A DNA stretch of 43,636 bases from an uncultured Acidimicrobiaceae bacterium. GTDB lineage: Bacteria > Actinomycetota > Acidimicrobiia > Spongiisociales > SHLN01. Numbering within the stretch: position 1 is the first letter of the stretch; each line of letters begins with the position of its first letter. Positions 1 through 8,391 of the stretch are shown here, piece after piece. A program made the position numbers and the translations under genes. The notes below the pieces were generated by a model. The model was not told the origin of the DNA. It worked only from the letters and a program-made list of their open reading frames with translations, and did not search any database. Location: the NCBI GenBank assembly GCA_947259275.1, contig CAMYMH010000021.1:1-43636 (forward strand), given 5' to 3'.

Positions 1-1321
1 CGATGGCTTTGAAGGGGTCTTTGCACAGCACAGTGCGTTGGGCCTGGTCGTTGAGCTTGAGGTGCACCCAGTCGACGGTGAAGTCCCGCTTCTTCGCCTT
101 AGCCGCCTTGATGAACTCTCCGCGGAGGCGGGCCCGGGTGGTCTGAGGCGGATGGCTGATGGCCTCGGTGATGGCATCGTCGGTGACGGCCCGGTCCATC
201 ATGCCTTTGCGCTCCAGGAGGTAATAGATTCCTCGTTCGCGGTTGACGTCGTGGTAGGCGAGATCGAGCAGAGCCAGGCGACCCGATCCCAGCTGGAGCT
301 GATGCTTGGCCTTGTAGCGCTCGACGACGTGATACTTGGCGACCCAATCCACCTCCCGGTGCAGGCTGAGGGGATCCTTCTCGACACCGGTCAACACGTG
401 CTCCCACATGTCGACCGCCTTTTGCACCTGGGCAGGGAAGCCGGTGGTTCGGCCATATCGAACCGCCCGCTCCAGGTACTCCCACTGAATGTCGAGCGCC
501 GATAGCTCGCGACCGTTGAGCAGGCGAACCTTGCGCTTGCAGGTGATGTCGTGGCTGATCTCGCGGATGGCCCGGATGGGGTTCTCGAGCGTGAGGTCGC
601 GGAAAACCACCTCGTCTTCCAGCATCTGGAGAAGGGCGGCGGCGGTTCCGACCTTCACGTAGTTGGCGTACTCCGACATGTTCGAGTCGCCGGCGATGAC
701 GTGCAGGCGCCGGAAGCGCTCGGCGTCGGCATGCGGCTCGTCGCGAGTGTTGATGATCGGGCGGCTCCGGGTGGTAGCCGAGGAAACCCCTTCCCAAATG
801 TGTTCCGCCCGCTGGGCGATGCAGTAGACGGTGCCGCGGGCGGTCTGCAGCAGCTTCCCGGCTCCGGAGAAGATCTGCCGCGAGACGAAGAAGGGAATCA
901 GCGTGTCGATGGTCCGCTGGAAGTCGTTGTGGCGTCCCACCAGGTAGTTTTCGTGGCAACCGTACGAGTTTCCCGCCGAATCGGTGTTGTTCTTGAACAG
1001 GAAGATCTCGCCCCGGATGCCCTCCTCTTCCAAGCGCCGCTCGGCCGACTGCACGAGCCCTTCGAGCACCCGCTCACCCGCCTTGTCGTGAGCCACCAGG
1101 TCATAGAGGCTGTCGCACTCCGGAGTTGCATACTCGGGGTGGCTGCCGACGTCCAGGTAGAGGCGAGCGCCGTTCTCGAGGAAGACGTTCGACGATCGCC
1201 CCCAGCTCACCACCCGTCGGAACAGATATCGGGCCACCTCGTCGGGGGAGAGCCGGCGCTGGCCACGCAGTGTGCACGTGACCCCGTACTCGTTCTCCAA
1301 TCCGAAGATTCGGCGGTCCAT
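1..1321 (-). CDS. pafA: Pup--protein ligase PafA (3' end cut by window edge)
   Basis: PafA joins the C-terminal glutamate of the small protein Pup to lysines of target proteins, marking them for the mycobacterial-type proteasome. The minus-strand frame is open for 440 codons from ATG 1321-1319 to the window edge. The N-terminus [17 protein letters not shown], the block [12 protein letters not shown], the metal-site Glu9 and the catalytic Asp57 in YLDVG all match my memory of M. tuberculosis Paf[19 protein letters not shown] and the late block [21 protein letters not shown] are also present. Compared with the roughly 450-residue family, only about a dozen C-terminal residues should be missing. 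A TACGCT -10 box lies 7 bases before the ATG, so the mRNA is probably leaderless. The gene diverges from the cyclase gene and is separated from pafBC, its usual neighbour. Confidence 0.96.
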   Translation of the reverse strand, partial: MDRRIFGLENEYGVTCTLRGQRRLSPDEVARYLFRRVVSWGRSSNVFLENGARLYLDVGSHPEYATPECDSLYDLVAHDKAGERVLEGLVQSAERRLEEEGIRGEIFLFKNNTDSAGNSYGCHENYLVGRHNDFQRTIDTLIPFFVSRQIFSGAGKLLQTARGTVYCIAQRAEHIWEGVSSATTRSRPIINTRDEPHADAERFRRLHVIAGDSNMSEYANYVKVGTAAALLQMLEDEVVFRDLTLENPIRAIREISHDITCKRKVRLLNGRELSALDIQWEYLERAVRYGRTTGFPAQVQKAVDMWEHVLTGVEKDPLSLHREVDWVAKYHVVERYKAKHQLQLGSGRLALLDLAYHDVNRERGIYYLLERKGMMDRAVTDDAITEAISHPPQTTRARLRGEFIKAAKAKKRDFTVDWVHLKLNDQAQRTVLCKDPFKAI

Positions 1322-1328
1322 GACGGTC

Positions 1329-1334
1329 AGCGTA
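1329..1334 (-). promoter_or_regulatory. -10 box of pafA, leaderless-type
   Basis: Read on the minus strand this is TACGCT. Exactly 7 bases separate it from the pafA ATG, which puts the transcription start at the start codon. No clear -35 box was seen. This is inferred from spacing only. Confidence 0.45.
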
Positions 1335-1387
1335 GCCGGGGCCGCATCGAATACAGCCCCTCATCAACCGATCGGGAGGTTGTTCTG

Positions 1388-1408
1388 TAGGATCGCTCCA
1401 CGAGGTGG
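1388..1408 (+). promoter_or_regulatory. -10 box and ribosome binding site of the cyclase-ATPase gene
   Basis: TAGGAT at 1388-1393 resembles a -10 box. GAGGTGG at 1402-1408 is a Shine-Dalgarno-like run just before the GTG at 1412. That supports GTG 1412 as the start, which also places the first zinc-ribbon cysteine at residue 3. Confidence 0.45.
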
Positions 1409-1411
1409 ACT

Positions 1412-4400
1412 GTGCAATGCCCCGCGTGTGGCTCCACAAACGATACCGGTGCCAAGTTCTGCAGTGAATGCGGGACCAAACTGGCTCACGTCTGTCCAAA
1501 CGGCCACGAGGTGGCGGCCGAGGCCAAGTTCTGCTCCGAATGCGGATCGCCGGTTGACGAAGCGGGCGTAACGCTCGAGGTGGCGGATGCAGCCGTCCCC
1601 GCTCCTGAAGACACGCCGCAAAAGGCAGAGCGCCGCCTGGTGACGGTCCTGTTCGCCGACCTGGTCGGTTTCACGCCCTACTCGGAATCTCGTGACCCGG
1701 AAGAGGTCAGGGCGATGCTGACGGTCTACTTCGATCGGGCCAGTGAGATCTTGGGCCGGTTCGCCGGCAGTGTTGACAAGTTCATCGGGGACGCGGTAAT
1801 GGCTGTGTGGGGAGCGGTGACAGCCAACGAAGATGACGCCGAGCGCGCCGTGCGAGCGGGCCTCGAGCTGGTGGACATGATCGATGAATTGGGCAATGAG
1901 ATCGGGGTGCCCGAGCTGGCACTCCGGGCCGGGGTTCTCACCGGCGAGGCTTCTGTGGGCCCCGGTGGCAACGAGAAGGGCCTGGTGGTCGGGGATCTCG
2001 TCAACACCGCATCGCGTCTGCAGTCGATCGCGGAGCCGGGCACAGTGGCAATCGGGGAGTCAACCTACCGGATCGTGGAATCCTCGATCGCCTGCGATCC
2101 GCTCGGCGACCAGGAGATGAAAGGCAAGAGTTCACCGGTGCCCGCCTATCGGGCGCTGAGGGTGATCTCCGAGCGCGGGGGGCGCGGCAAGGCCGCCGGC
2201 CTCGAGGCGCCGTTCGTTGGACGAGAGGACGAGCTCCGTCTGCTGAAGGACCAGTTGCACGCCACCGGTCGAGACCAACGCGCCCGTCTGGTGTCGATCG
2301 TCGGCGAAGGAGGCATCGGCAAGAGCCGCCTGGCCGCCGAGCTGCTCCGCTACATCGATGGATTGGCCGACGACATCTACTGGCACCAGGGGCGTTCGCC
2401 CGCTTACGGCGAGGGACTCACGTTCTGGGCCCTGGGCGAGATGGTGCGAAGCCGGGCCGGCATCTCCGAAGGCGAAGAGGCTCACAAATCACGCATCAAA
2501 CTGCGGACCGCGGTGGCCGAGTACGTATCGGACCCTGATGAGCAGAAGTGGATCGAGCCTCGCCTGGCCGGATTGCTCGGTCTCGACGAAATGCCGGGCG
2601 GCGATCGTGCCGAGCTGTTCGCGGCCATGCGAACGTTCTTCCAGCGGATTTCCGATCGGGGAATCACCGTGCTCGTGTTCGAAGATCTTCACTCGGCGGA
2701 TGCCGGCCTGCTGGACTTCATCGAGGAGTTGGTAGATCGGTCGCGCAACAACCCCATCTTTGTCCTCACCCTGGCCCGGCCCGACCTCCTACAGAAGCGG
2801 GCCGGCTGGGGATCCGGTCGCCAGAGCCTGCTCTCGATGCACTTGACCCCGCTTCCTGAGCCAACCATGAGAGAGCTGGTCGCCGGCCTCGCCCCCGGTC
2901 TGCCCGAAGAAGCCGTGAACCTGATTGCCGGTCGCTCCGCCGGAATGCCTCTCTACGCCATCGAGTTCGTCCGCATGCTGCTAGCGGGCGGCGACCTCGT
3001 GCGCGAGACCGGGAAATTCCGGCTGGTGGGTGACGTCGCCGAGCTGGCGGTCCCCGAGTCGCTACAGGCGGTCATCGGCGCTCGCCTCGACCGGCTGGAG
3101 GCCGCCGACCGGCATCTAGCGCAGGACGGAGCCGTCCTCGGTCAGACCTTCACCGTGGAGGGACTATCGGTCCTGCGGGGCGAGGACTCCGCCCAGCTCG
3201 AAGAGCGCCTGAGCTCCCTGGTACAACGGGAGTTGCTAGAGGTGGAGTCAGATCCCAAATCGCCGGAGCGGGGACATTACAAGTTCATGCAGGGCCTGAT
3301 CCGTGAGGTGGCCTACAGCCGGCTAACCAAGGAGGAGCGCCGGGACCGGCACTTGAAGGTGGCCGAGTATTACGAGCAGTTCGACGACGTCGAAGTAGCC
3401 GGAGCCATCGCCAGCCACTATGTCGATGCCTATCGGGCCAGCCCGGCCGGTCCCGAAGCCGAAGCTCTCTCCGAACGGGCCCGTACCGCGCTGCGCGAGG
3501 CAGCGGCCCGCGCCACCGATCTCCAGTCCCACGCCCAAGCCCTGGCTCTCTGCGAGCAAGCGCTCGGCATCACCCCGGAAGCCGCCGAACGAGCCGAGCT
3601 GTGGCTGCGGTCGGCGGAGGCGGCCAACAAGGCGCTGGCCGAAGAGGAAGCTGCGCTGGGCTATGCCCGCCAGGCGCTCGAGTTCTATCAAGGCATCGGT
3701 GACCAAACCGGCGTCATCCGGGCGGCCCGGCGAACCGCGGTCGTCCTCAACGACCACAACCGATCCGACGAGGCGCTTTCGGTCCTGCAATCGGTGTTCG
3801 AGCCCTCGTCTGAGATTTCGGGCGCTCATGAGGTCGCCTTCGGCGCCGAGTTGGCTCGTACTCTCATGCTGAACGCCGACCTTCCCGCCGCGTACGATCT
3901 GACCGAGCGGGTGCTGTTACCGGCCGAGCAGCTCGAGCTGATTCCTCTGGTGACCGACACATTGATCACGCGGGGGACTGTGGTCGGTGGCATGGGGCGT
4001 CCCAAAGAGTCGGTGGCGCTGTTGCAGGGGGCGATCCAACTGGCCGAAGACTATGACCTCCCTCACTCTCTCACCCGCGCCCTCAACAACCTGGCCTACA
4101 TATCGGGCTCAGACTCGGCGGCAGCCCAGGGAGAGGCCTCCGCGCTCCTCTACGACCATGCGGTGCGCCTGGGCGACATCAGCTGGACGGGGAACGTTCT
4201 CGCCGACGTCGCCGTCGACAAGGCGAGCCGCGGCGACATCGATGGTGCGATGGTGATGTTCGACGAGCTCGATCCGACCGAACTGTCGGAGGGCTCGCAA
4301 GCCTTTCATGAGTTCTGGCGCGGTTTCTGGCGGGCAATCCGAGGCGAAGGCGAGGAAGCGTGGAAGGTGGCCGAGCACGGCCTCGGCTTCTTCGACGATG

Positions 4401-4921
4401 CAACCGACGCGCAAACGGTTGGCGTTTTCGCAGGCCTGCACGTCTGGGTGCTCATCTATCAGGGCCGCTACCAGGCCGCGCTGGAACGAGCGATGGGATT
4501 CGACTGGAACGAGCCGTTCCCGTTCCGGATCCACGGTGCGGTGCACGCGGCGGCCTGGGCCGGCGATCCGGATGGGGTCAAACGCGCCGCCGAGCAGCTC
4601 GAAGAAGTCCCGAGCCGGGGGCGCCGTGTGAAAGGGCTTCGCATCATGGCGGACGCGGTCGACACTGCCCTGGCAGGGGAGACCCGGCAGGCAGCCGACC
4701 GGTTCGGCGAGGCGATCGAATTGTGGACGGCGGCCGCCAGCGGACTGGAGCTGACCCTTTTGCAGGCGACGTTTGCCAAGCTGGTCGGTCAGGATCACCC
4801 GGCCGCCCGGGCGGCGGCCGAAGCGGCCTACCAGTGGGTCACGTCCAGTGGGGCGGACCTCCTGGTCGAGCTGCTGGCCGACGGCCTGCCGACCGCAGGC
4901 ACCATGGCAGCCAGCGGCTGA
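1412..4921 (+). CDS. zinc-ribbon / class III nucleotide cyclase / AAA-type ATPase / TPR-like signalling protein
   Basis: This 1169-residue multidomain protein begins with a double zinc ribbon (CPAC, FCSEC, VCPNGH, FCSEC; residues 3-44). A class III cyclase domain follows at about 73-225. Its metal aspartates are D83 (FADLVGFT) and D127 (KFIGDAV), with purine-site K123 and transition-state N198 and R202 (GDLVNTASRL). A P-loop ATPase begins near 266, with Walker A GEGGIGKS at 298-305 and a Walker B-like VLVFEDLH. The last 500 or so residues are helical and TPR-like (many ALAL/AL.YARQAL segments). The architecture is common in actinobacteria. The second base-selecting residue, usually Asp or Thr, aligns with Leu191, so substrate and activity are uncertain. 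It lies between pafA and pafBC, an unusual position. GTG start with a GAGGTGG site. Its ligand is unknown. Confidence 0.93.
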   Translation: MQCPACGSTNDTGAKFCSECGTKLAHVCPNGHEVAAEAKFCSECGSPVDEAGVTLEVADAAVPAPEDTPQKAERRLVTVLFADLVGFTPYSESRDPEEVRAMLTVYFDRASEILGRFAGSVDKFIGDAVMAVWGAVTANEDDAERAVRAGLELVDMIDELGNEIGVPELALRAGVLTGEASVGPGGNEKGLVVGDLVNTASRLQSIAEPGTVAIGESTYRIVESSIACDPLGDQEMKGKSSPVPAYRALRVISERGGRGKAAGLEAPFVGREDELRLLKDQLHATGRDQRARLVSIVGEGGIGKSRLAAELLRYIDGLADDIYWHQGRSPAYGEGLTFWALGEMVRSRAGISEGEEAHKSRIKLRTAVAEYVSDPDEQKWIEPRLAGLLGLDEMPGGDRAELFAAMRTFFQRISDRGITVLVFEDLHSADAGLLDFIEELVDRSRNNPIFVLTLARPDLLQKRAGWGSGRQSLLSMHLTPLPEPTMRELVAGLAPGLPEEAVNLIAGRSAGMPLYAIEFVRMLLAGGDLVRETGKFRLVGDVAELAVPESLQAVIGARLDRLEAADRHLAQDGAVLGQTFTVEGLSVLRGEDSAQLEERLSSLVQRELLEVESDPKSPERGHYKFMQGLIREVAYSRLTKEERRDRHLKVAEYYEQFDDVEVAGAIASHYVDAYRASPAGPEAEALSERARTALREAAARATDLQSHAQALALCEQALGITPEAAERAELWLRSAEAANKALAEEEAALGYARQALEFYQGIGDQTGVIRAARRTAVVLNDHNRSDEALSVLQSVFEPSSEISGAHEVAFGAELARTLMLNADLPAAYDLTERVLLPAEQLELIPLVTDTLITRGTVVGGMGRPKESVALLQGAIQLAEDYDLPHSLTRALNNLAYISGSDSAAAQGEASALLYDHAVRLGDISWTGNVLADVAVDKASRGDIDGAMVMFDELDPTELSEGSQAFHEFWRGFWRAIRGEGEEAWKVAEHGLGFFDDATDAQTVGVFAGLHVWVLIYQGRYQAALERAMGFDWNEPFPFRIHGAVHAAAWAGDPDGVKRAAEQLEEVPSRGRRVKGLRIMADAVDTALAGETRQAADRFGEAIELWTAAASGLELTLLQATFAKLVGQDHPAARAAAEAAYQWVTSSGADLLVELLADGLPTAGTMAASG

Positions 4922-5002
4922 GTCGAGACCCTTCCAATGCCGGTTGAGGGCTGATATGCCTCCCGCATGCAAAGGATCCATCTCTCTGAGTCGCAGCGCG
5001 TC

Positions 5003-5008
5003 CATAAT
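5003..5008 (+). promoter_or_regulatory. -10 box of pafB, leaderless-type
   Basis: CATAAT lies 6 bases before GTG 5015, which would make that GTG the 5' end of the mRNA. This supports choosing the GTG over the in-frame ATG at 4967. No good -35 box is visible. Confidence 0.4.
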
Positions 5009-5014
5009 CCTCGG

Positions 5015-5935
5015 GTGAGCAAGGTCATCGAACGCATCCTCAACCTGCTGGCGTTCCTACTGACGGTGGGCCGCCCGGTGTCGGCTGAGGAGATTCGCTT
5101 CACGGTCGCCGGCTACGAGCAGAGTGAGGACGAGGCGTTTCGGCGTATGTTCGAGCGGGACAAGGAGCTGCTGCGTCAGCTCGGCATCTCACTGGAACTG
5201 CAGGCCACCGACGCCTTTGAGGTCGAATATGGCTACGTGGTTCCGGAGGGCGGCTACGAGCTGCCCGACCCCGGGCTGACCGACGAGGAGCGGGCGGCGC
5301 TGTGGCTGGCGGCGCAGGCAGTGCGGCTCGGCGGCCAACCGTCGGGACCGGAGGCGATATTCAAACTGGGAGGCGTTCCGGGAAGCATCGGTGGCGAGCC
5401 GCTGGCTGCCAATCTCGGCGAGGAGGTCGGATTGCTCGGCGACCTGTTCACCGCCGTTGTTGAGCATCGCATCGTCGACTTCAGCTATCGAGACACACCC
5501 CGGGCCTTCAAGTCGTACGGCCTGGTGCACCGGAGGGGCCACTGGTACCTGGTCGGGTCGCTGGTGAGCGGTGACATCCGGGCCTTTCGGGTCGACCGCA
5601 TCAGCGACCTCTCGCTCCGCCAGGCGGCCGGAGCCTTCGAGCGCCCGGCCGACTTTTCCGTGGAAGGGTCAATTCCCGACGCCCCCTGGGAGGCCGGGCC
5701 GGAGGATTTGACGGCCGAGGTTCTGTTCGATGCCGAGGTTGCCTGGTGGGCGCGACGGGAAATGGGTGCCAACGCCGAGGTCACCGAGGAGGCGGATGGC
5801 ATCCGGGCTCGCATCCCGGTGGCCCATGTCGACGCTTTCATCGGGTGGCTGCTGGGATTTGTCGACCAGGCCGAGGTGGTTTCACCGCTCGAGCTCCGGG
5901 AGCGATTGCTCGCCCGGGTTGGGAGCGCCTCGTGA
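5015..5935 (+). CDS. pafB: WYL-domain transcriptional regulator PafB
   Basis: PafB pairs with PafC to form the activator that controls the RecA/LexA-independent DNA-damage response in mycobacteria. The 306-residue product opens MSKVIERILNLLAFLLTVGRP with AEEIRFTVAGY, matching the N-terminal winged helix of PafB. FRRMFERDKELLRQLGI follows. The middle carries a WYL core around SYGLVHRRGHWYLVG and the RAFRVDRI motif. I prefer GTG 5015 because homologues begin there and a -10-like box sits 6 bases upstream; an in-frame ATG at 4967 would add 16 unrelated residues. The stop overlaps the pafC GTG by four bases, so the two should be made in equal amounts. Placement after the cyclase gene, rather than after pafA, is unusual. 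Confidence 0.92.
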   Translation: MSKVIERILNLLAFLLTVGRPVSAEEIRFTVAGYEQSEDEAFRRMFERDKELLRQLGISLELQATDAFEVEYGYVVPEGGYELPDPGLTDEERAALWLAAQAVRLGGQPSGPEAIFKLGGVPGSIGGEPLAANLGEEVGLLGDLFTAVVEHRIVDFSYRDTPRAFKSYGLVHRRGHWYLVGSLVSGDIRAFRVDRISDLSLRQAAGAFERPADFSVEGSIPDAPWEAGPEDLTAEVLFDAEVAWWARREMGANAEVTEEADGIRARIPVAHVDAFIGWLLGFVDQAEVVSPLELRERLLARVGSAS

Positions 5936-6852
5936 CCTCGGCCAAGACCGCCAAGCGGCTCACCCGCATCCTCTCCATGCTTCCATATGTGATCGCCAAC
6001 CCGGGTGTCGGTGTCGACGAGCTGTGTGACCGGTTCGGATATCGTCGCAAGGAGCTGATCGACGATCTCAACCTCGTGTTTCTGACCGGGCTGCCGGGCT
6101 ATGGGCCCGGCGACCTCATCGATGCCACCGTCGAGGACGACGAGGTGTACGTCGACACGGCCGACTATTTCGCCCGCCCGCTGCGGCTCACACCCCCCGA
6201 GGCGCTGGCGCTGCTGGCATCCGGCATGGCGCTCACGTCGGCCGGGCAGGGACCTCCCGCCCTGGAAAGCGCCATCTCCAAGCTGAGCCGGGTGGTTGCT
6301 CCCGAGGCCGAGGGTGGCCTGGTGGTCGACCTCAAGGAGCCCGAGTACGTCGGGTTGTTGCGCGACGCGATCGAAGCAGATCGGGTGGTCTCGCTCACCT
6401 ACACCGCCATCGGGAGTGGCCAGACGACCGAGCGGCAGGTGGAACCCTGGTCGGTGTTCTCGGCAAACGGTAACTGGTATCTGTCGGCCTTCTGTCGCAG
6501 TGCCGACGCCGAGCGGGTGTTCCGGGTCGACCGCATTCGACAAGCGGCCGCCACCGGTGAGACCTTCAACCCGCCCGAGACGGCTCCGCCGCCCGAGGTT
6601 CGCTACACCCCCGGTGAGGAGGATGTCCGCACCACCATCCGGCTGGGGGAGGCCGCCCAGTGGGTGGCCGACTACTACCCGGTCGAGGACCTGGGCGCCG
6701 GCAAGATCCGCTTCTCATCAGGAGATCCGGCCGTAGCCGCCCGCCTGCTATTGCGTCTCGGCGATAACGCCGAGCTGGTGGAGGGGCCCGAAGTGGCCGG
6801 ACTCCTGGCCGAATACCGGAAAGATATCCGGGCCCGCTACGGCAGGGACTAG
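5932..6852 (+). CDS. pafC: WYL-domain transcriptional regulator PafC
   Basis: This 306-residue partner of PafB starts at GTG 5932 inside a GTGA overlap with the pafB stop. The start reads MTSAKTAKRLTRILSMLPYV, and an N-terminal winged helix (GVGVDELCDRFGYRRKELIDDLNLV) follows. The WYL region contains VSLTYTAIGSGQTTERQVEPW, then NGNWYLSAFC and RVFRVDRI. In mycobacteria the PafBC heterodimer is thought to sense a single-stranded nucleic-acid or damage signal through its WYL domains and to activate DNA-repair promoters. An in-frame opening upstream to 5746 is overlap with pafB and is not used. About 90 bases separate its stop from the next gene. Confidence 0.93.
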   Translation: MTSAKTAKRLTRILSMLPYVIANPGVGVDELCDRFGYRRKELIDDLNLVFLTGLPGYGPGDLIDATVEDDEVYVDTADYFARPLRLTPPEALALLASGMALTSAGQGPPALESAISKLSRVVAPEAEGGLVVDLKEPEYVGLLRDAIEADRVVSLTYTAIGSGQTTERQVEPWSVFSANGNWYLSAFCRSADAERVFRVDRIRQAAATGETFNPPETAPPPEVRYTPGEEDVRTTIRLGEAAQWVADYYPVEDLGAGKIRFSSGDPAVAARLLLRLGDNAELVEGPEVAGLLAEYRKDIRARYGRD

Positions 6853-6908
6853 CCCATCGGGACTATCGGCCAAATAGCACTTAAAGGGGTCCCGTGGAGG
6901 TCCGATAT

Positions 6909-6930
6909 TCCTGTCGAACGTCGAACAGGA
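6909..6930 (+). promoter_or_regulatory. operator-like dyad upstream of the small zinc-ribbon gene
   Basis: TCCTGT (6909-6914) and ACAGGA (6925-6930) form an inverted repeat, and inside it GTCGAAC is repeated directly (6913-6919 and 6920-6926). The dyad ends 9 bases before GTG 6940. GAAC half-sites recall the actinobacterial LexA box, but the second half is in the wrong orientation, so this is not a standard SOS box. The binding factor is unknown. Confidence 0.35.
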
Positions 6931-6939
6931 TATTCAAAA

Positions 6940-7221
6940 GTGACCACGATCAAGACCACATGCTCAGCCTGCGGAGATGTGGAGCTGGCAGCAAACGAAT
7001 TGCTTCTGGAGCTGACTCCCATGGAGGCCACCGGCCGATACAGTTTCGATTGCCCCTTCTGTCAGATCAACCAGTACCGGCCCGCCAACGAGCGTGTCGT
7101 GGCCATATTGCTGGCAATCGGTGTCTCCTACATCGTCGGTGAGGAGCTGGTCTCCGAAGCCGAGATCGAGGACTTCGTCGAGTCGCTGGACGACTGGCTC
7201 CAGGACATCACCGCCGCCTAA
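6940..7221 (+). CDS. small zinc-ribbon protein, function unknown
   Basis: This 93-residue acidic protein carries two CxxC pairs (CSAC near residues 8-11 and CPFC near 38-41), the pattern of a small zinc ribbon. A hydrophobic segment VVAILLAIGVSYIVGEELV follows, then an acidic helix ending EDFVESLDDWLQDITAA. The start is GTG 6940. I do not recognise the family. It sits between pafC and tatA, has its own dyad upstream and a strong hairpin downstream, so it may be a short separate unit or the last gene of the pafBC operon. The coding bias and clean zinc motifs make it credible. A role as an adaptor of the damage response is speculation from position only. Confidence 0.8.
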   Translation: MTTIKTTCSACGDVELAANELLLELTPMEATGRYSFDCPFCQINQYRPANERVVAILLAIGVSYIVGEELVSEAEIEDFVESLDDWLQDITAA

Positions 7222-7238
7222 CCAACCCCGCCCGCCAA

Positions 7239-7263
7239 GCCGCCCTCCCACCAGGGCGGCTTT
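7239..7263 (+). terminator. intrinsic terminator-like hairpin after the zinc-ribbon gene
   Basis: GCCGCCCT (7239-7246) and AGGGCGGC (7253-7260) form a perfect 8-bp stem with a six-base loop, followed by only three T residues. It lies 17 bases after the stop codon and before the tatA promoter, the expected place for a terminator. Confidence 0.6.
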
Positions 7264-7345
7264 CGCGCGGCCCGGGTTGGTCAAAGGGGGAGGGGGGTCG
7301 GTGCCAACCTGAGGCGACCGGGACTGCTTCCGGACTCTCAGCACC

Positions 7346-7351
7346 TAGCAT
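7346..7351 (+). promoter_or_regulatory. -10 box of tatA, leaderless-type
   Basis: TAGCAT lies 6 bases before GTG 7358, suggesting a leaderless transcript that starts the tatA-tatC-helY run. No clear -35 was seen. Confidence 0.4.
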
Positions 7352-7357
7352 TCCCCT

Positions 7358-7674
<317 letters not shown>

Positions 7675-7678
<4 letters not shown>

Positions 7679-8391
7679 CCGAAGAGGCGCGGATGCCCAT
7701 CCTCGAGCACCTCCACGAGCTCCGTCGTCGCCTGTCGATCGCGGCGATCTCGGTGCTGGTCGGAGCCATCGTCGGGTTCATATTCCGCAACCGGCTGCTC
7801 GACCTGATCGTCGAACCATACGAGCGAGCCACCGGGCAGACCGGCCTGAATTTCTTCGAGGTGGGCGAGGCTTTCTCGGTCAGTATGAAGGTGGCCCTGT
7901 TCGGCGGGGTGGTGCTGGCTTCACCGGTGTGGCTCTATCAGATTTGGGCGTTTGTGACCCCGGCACTCTCCAAGCGGGAGAAACGCTGGGTGATTCCCAT
8001 CATCCTCTCGCTCGTGATCCTGTTCGCGGCCGGCGTTGGCTTCGCCTACTGGACGATGGAGCGTGCCCTCGACTGGCTGCTCGGTTTCGGCGGCGACCGT
8101 CTGGTCCCGGTCATAGGGGTCAACCGCTTCCTCAACTTCGCCTTCCGGTATCTGCTGGTGTTTGGTGTGGCCTTCCTGTTCCCGGTCTTCGTTTTCACTG
8201 CCGGCGCGATGGGGGCAGTCAGCTCGAGGCAGCTCAGAAAGGGCAGGCGCTGGGCGGTCCTCATCATCGTGACCATCGGAGCCATCGTGACGCCGACCGG
8301 TGACCCGCTCACCCTCATCCTGTTGTCGACGCCGCTCTATCTGCTCTACGAGATGACCATTTGGCTCGTGCGCTTCGCCCTCAAGAAGTGA
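7675..8391 (+). CDS. tatC: Sec-independent translocase subunit TatC
   Basis: TatC is the membrane receptor for twin-arginine signal peptides. The 238-residue protein begins with the conserved cytoplasmic segment PILEHLHELRRRL and has about six hydrophobic segments. It contains the FEVGEAFSVSMKVALFGG region, then WAFVTPALSKREKR, and the late block GAIVTPTGDPLTLILLSTPLYLLYE, all diagnostic of TatC. ATG 7675 overlaps the tatA stop. Its own stop overlaps the helY GTG (GTGA). The adjacency with tatA and helY matches the mycobacterial order. Confidence 0.97.

Noticed and set aside
551..1390. A 279-codon plus-strand frame across pafA
   Set aside because: It is antisense to PafA, whose catalytic residues and homology are unambiguous.
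6913..6926. GTCGAACGTCGAAC considered as an SOS (LexA) box
   Set aside because: The actinobacterial box needs inverted GAAC/GTTC halves. Here the halves are direct repeats, so it is reported only as an operator-like dyad.
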